Shown piece by piece: positions 61,283-64,000 of a stretch of 64,000 nucleotides of DNA. The notes under the pieces are model-generated. The model did not search any database and was not told where the DNA came from. It saw nothing but the letters and a program-made list of their open reading frames with translations. The position numbers were made by a program, and so were the translations under genes. The DNA is from Psilocybe azurescens (lineage: Eukaryota; Basidiomycota; Agaricomycetes; Agaricales; Agrocybaceae): contig JAJIRX010000683.1 of NCBI GenBank assembly GCA_023853785.1, positions 1-64,000 on the forward strand, written 5' to 3'. Numbering within the stretch: position 1 is the stretch's first letter; the number at the start of each line of letters is the position of its first letter.

Positions 61283-63332
61283 ATGCCATCGACCAAGCTC
61301 TCCAGGTTCTGGTTGGAAATAACACTCACATTCTTGTCAGGCTTCTTCCCCTATGTCTATTGTGCAGTCACTGTTACACCCTTCCTGCCTCAGGTGCGCT
61401 AGTGCATACCAGTTACCTTTCTTTCCACATAGTCATAACTTTACAACAGTCCTTCTTCTTTGACTGGAACAAACAGGGACAACCAGTCCCAATACCCGTC
61501 ACTGGTGCCTATTGTCCTTTCCGCGACATTCGTGCTTTGCTGACAGAACTCCAGAGCAATGCGAAACCATTCACATCACCTGGTCAAGGGGCACTGCTGT
61601 AGGGTATGGTTGCACAAAAATACAGCCAACCCTGGTCTGATTGTCTGACTTACTCACAGGCCCAATCCAACTGCCCCTTATTATCTTCAGGTGTATACCT
61701 CGTGAGTTTCCAAGGTCGTCAATTAACTAGAGTCATTCTGATAAAACTCAATTAGAACATATACAACCCCTCTCATTATTCCAGTAGGAGATGTGCTCAG
61801 TTATGTAGGTTAACTACTACCTATGCCTGCGACAAAATAGTGACTAGCTTTATAATTGATAGGATTGGGCTGTCCCGTTTGCTCCGGGAACACTTGTAAG
61901 TCATGATTCCTATTCGGCAAAGCACTTTTTGACTTACCAAAACTATCTTTAGTATCAAATATGCATGGTAAGATTATAGAAGGGGGTATCGTATATATAA
62001 GTATTTACCAGCAAGGGTAGTTCGACAGATTCGGTAACACAGGCGGCTGCCAGGCGACATACACAGTTATTCCTCCGAGTTCAATGCCTAATTGCGCCAA
62101 TGTAACATTTGCTTCTCAACTTGGTGTATCAGCGCTAGTCGATAATGGACCCATGTCGCAATTTGGGTGGGTTGATCAAGTAAGTCCAATGTTTTTCAAC
62201 ATTTTTCTCAAGTTATATTTATCATATCGAAGTGCACCGATATTTCAATCACGCCTACTAATGGCACTGCCCCGTACACGCTCACCGTAACATCTACTTT
62301 CGACCCGTCTTTTGACTATCTGACGAAGCCTTTAGGTTGCGCCGGCGCTTCACCCTCCCTACAATATCTCGTCACAGAGTAACGAGGCTGTAAATTGGAC
62401 CGTCAGTCTTTCTTGGGCCTCTCCCTTTTTATTAGTCTCGTAGATTCAAATGGAAACATGTGGGCTAATGGACCTCTACATGCTGGCGGCGGAGGAACAA
62501 TCGCGTGTCTTGCTGGAAATACAACGTCCAGGTAACAGAGGTTTCGATACTGGAATTCCAAGTCGCGATGATTTAAAAACCTTTTACTCCATCTGTCTAG
62601 CTCCGGTTCAGCGATAAGATTGCCCGTGGCAGTGGGTGCTGGTGCTGGTGCTCTTATTGTTGGTTTCCTAGCCGGTGTCTTTGGGTGCATATGTCATTCT
62701 GAGACGTCGTCACAGAGAGAAGATTCATTTGGATCGGTTCGTTGATATCCAATCGTCATCAACCGGAACTCCGCATGCCCCAATGTTTGAGCATGGATCA
62801 GGGCCAGTGCAATATAGGCCTCTACCGACTGTATCCTCGGCAGGCAACTTTAGTCACTCCATCCCCACTTCTAACCCATCGTCTCGAATGGACCAGAGGG
62901 CAAGGGGCAGTGCAATACCATGTGGAACCTTTCACGATGCCTGATGAAGAAGGGCGTCTAGCAAACGATCCCGCGATGGTTGCCCCTAATTATATACCCA
63001 ATATCCGTAGCCGCGATAGGGTAACCTCGACCCACGAATCTGTCGCTGGACCAAGTACCTCTCAAGCTCAGAGTCAACTTTACGTGCTTCATCATGATAG
63101 CCAAGTGCCGCCTGTCACCATTTATCATCGAGATGGAACCCAAATTGTGGAACTTCCGCCACGGTACCCTCCATATTCCTCGGCGCAAAGCGAAGCACTC
63201 AGCGAAGGCCGGAGTGCGAGTGACAGTCGGAGCGAGGAAGATAGAACAACTAGAAACGAGCATAATGAAAGCTTTATCCTTCACCAACCACGACAAGTTG
63301 GTTCGGTGCAAAAACCAACCAGATCACCGTAA
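61283..63332 (+). CDS. Single-pass membrane glycoprotein of a basidiomycete family, unknown function
   Basis: A cell-surface protein. The N-terminus MPSTKLSRFWLEITLTFLSG then YVYCAVTVTP reads as a signal peptide. The extracellular part has CETIHITWSRGT, PNPTAPYYLQVYTS, NCANVTFASQLGVSA, PMSQFGWVDQCTDIS and VNWTVSLSWASPF, with several N-x-S/T sites, then WANGPLHAGGGGTIACLAGN. One transmembrane helix follows (VAVGAGAGALIVGFLAGVFG) with the stop-transfer RRRHREK. The cytoplasmic tail (over 200 residues) is Ser/Pro/Tyr-rich with STSQAQSQLYVLHHDS and ELPPRYPPYS. I recall similar sequences in many mushroom genomes without a known function. Several short introns and at least one frame break are needed. 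Confidence 0.7.
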
Positions 63333-63475
63333 TATTGCCGCATTGGATAATGTTGACCTTTCACATCGCTCAGCCACCATTTTCAGAATTTTTTTTTGCT
63401 TTGACAGGGATGCATAGACGAATATGAATAGGTTTTAATGATCCATATGATGACAACGACGTCTTGTAACCGTGT

Positions 63476-64000
63476 TTAGCTATTTTCTATATATACACCG
63501 ATCGGGCATGGAGTCCAAAAATGTTCATCTATAGTATGCCAACCTGCAATCGCAATTTCGTGAGTTGTGTTCTTAGTCTGTTTGATACCAGCAGTTATTG
63601 TTTTTGAGAGGATTGGTAGGACTGGAGGATATCGTGCCTCTCTTTCATTATCTCCAGATCTTCTGGATTCCAAGCCTGACCAAAAAAAAAAAAACAAAAA
63701 GTCAGTCAAGTATATAGCAGATGATTTGGGGAATTGATTACCGGGGTGGAAGTCTGGGGGTGGGAATCGAGGATCAGACGCGTCATTAATTCCAGTTCGT
63801 TTTGTCCAGCCGAAATTTTCTTGAGCAATGCAAAAATCCTAAATAAGGATAAGGGTGAACATAAAAGCAAATAGTAACAACCATGATAACGTACGCTGAA
63901 CTGCTGGACAATTCTACCCAATTCATGACCTAACTCTTTCATCAAAACAGACACCACGTATCGTTTGAGGTCCAGATATGCAGATATATCGCCACGCCAG
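63476..64000 (-). CDS. C-terminal part of an unidentified gene, cut by the window edge
   Basis: Only the last exons are here. The visible sequence reads WRGDISAYLDLKRYVVSVLM, KELGHELGRIVQQF, IFALLKKISAGQNELELMTR, LILDSHPQTSTP and, in the final exon, YPPVLPILSKTITAGIKQTK and AIAGWHTIDEHFWTPCPIGV. Introns lie at about 63842-63893 (GTACGT donor) and 63679-63742; the latter has a long A-run on the plus strand (63682-63693), a T-run in its acceptor tract. The first third is helical. I do not recognise a family. It is clearly real by its splice signals and coding texture. Confidence 0.6.

Noticed and set aside
63681..63700. A-run as a retroposon tail
   Set aside because: It lies on the opposite strand as the T-tract of an intron acceptor and has no adjacent element or target-site duplication.

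Overview
This window is nuclear DNA from a filamentous basidiomycete, most likely an agaricomycete mushroom. The genes are packed with many short introns of about 45-70 nt, and the gene set is typical: CYP61/ERG5, a CSL-family transcription factor, F-BAR/RhoGAP, GH16, SYLF-SH3 and two transmembrane proteins of a basidiomycete character. I see no plasmid, phage, CRISPR array, rRNA or convincing tRNA gene. I supported 26 protein genes: 17 on the plus strand and 9 on the minus strand.

Layout: histidine acid phosphatase (487-2648), ESCRT-III Vps20 (2895-3822), U-box cyclophilin (3890-5944, minus), mitochondrial PPR protein (6087-8235), Mim2-like outer-membrane protein (8285-8633, minus), sugar transporter (8706-11377), mitochondrial DEAD-box helicase (11471-13344), TMEM198-like membrane protein (13464-16240), CSL transcription factor (16480-18866), RINT1/Tip20 tether (19072-22042, minus), beta-carbonic anhydrase (22370-23110), TFIIIC subunit Tfc3 (23687-30782), a fungal multi-pass membrane protein (31118-33543), Ssk2-type MAPKKK (33653-38112, minus), Rbg1/DRG1 GTPase (38343-40380), PRELI/Ups lipid-transfer protein (40616-41257, minus), LEA-like protein (42619-43117), ERG5 (43455-45273), a second P450 (45444-47487, minus), F-BAR/RhoGAP (47776-50734), Pif1 helicase (50848-52910, minus), Vac8 (54031-56424), GH16 glucanase (56965-58728), Ysc84/Lsb3 (59021-60752, minus), a single-pass membrane protein (61283-63332) and the C-terminal end of an unidentified gene (63476-64000, minus).

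The genes do not form a pathway cluster; most are housekeeping functions: membrane traffic (Vps20, RINT1, Vac8, Ysc84, F-BAR/RhoGAP), mitochondria (PPR, Mim2, Mrh4-like, PRELI), sterol synthesis (ERG5), Pol III transcription (Tfc3), osmostress signalling (Ssk2). Every minus-strand gene sits between plus-strand genes, giving a run of convergent pairs with short gaps.

The dominant oddity is that almost every gene is interrupted by one or more single-base shifts, nearly all at short homopolymers where one extra base would restore a conserved protein. This looks like homopolymer under-calling in a long-read assembly rather than gene decay. I therefore give gene spans that run through these sites. 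Exon boundaries are read by eye from GT-AG sites and family conservation.
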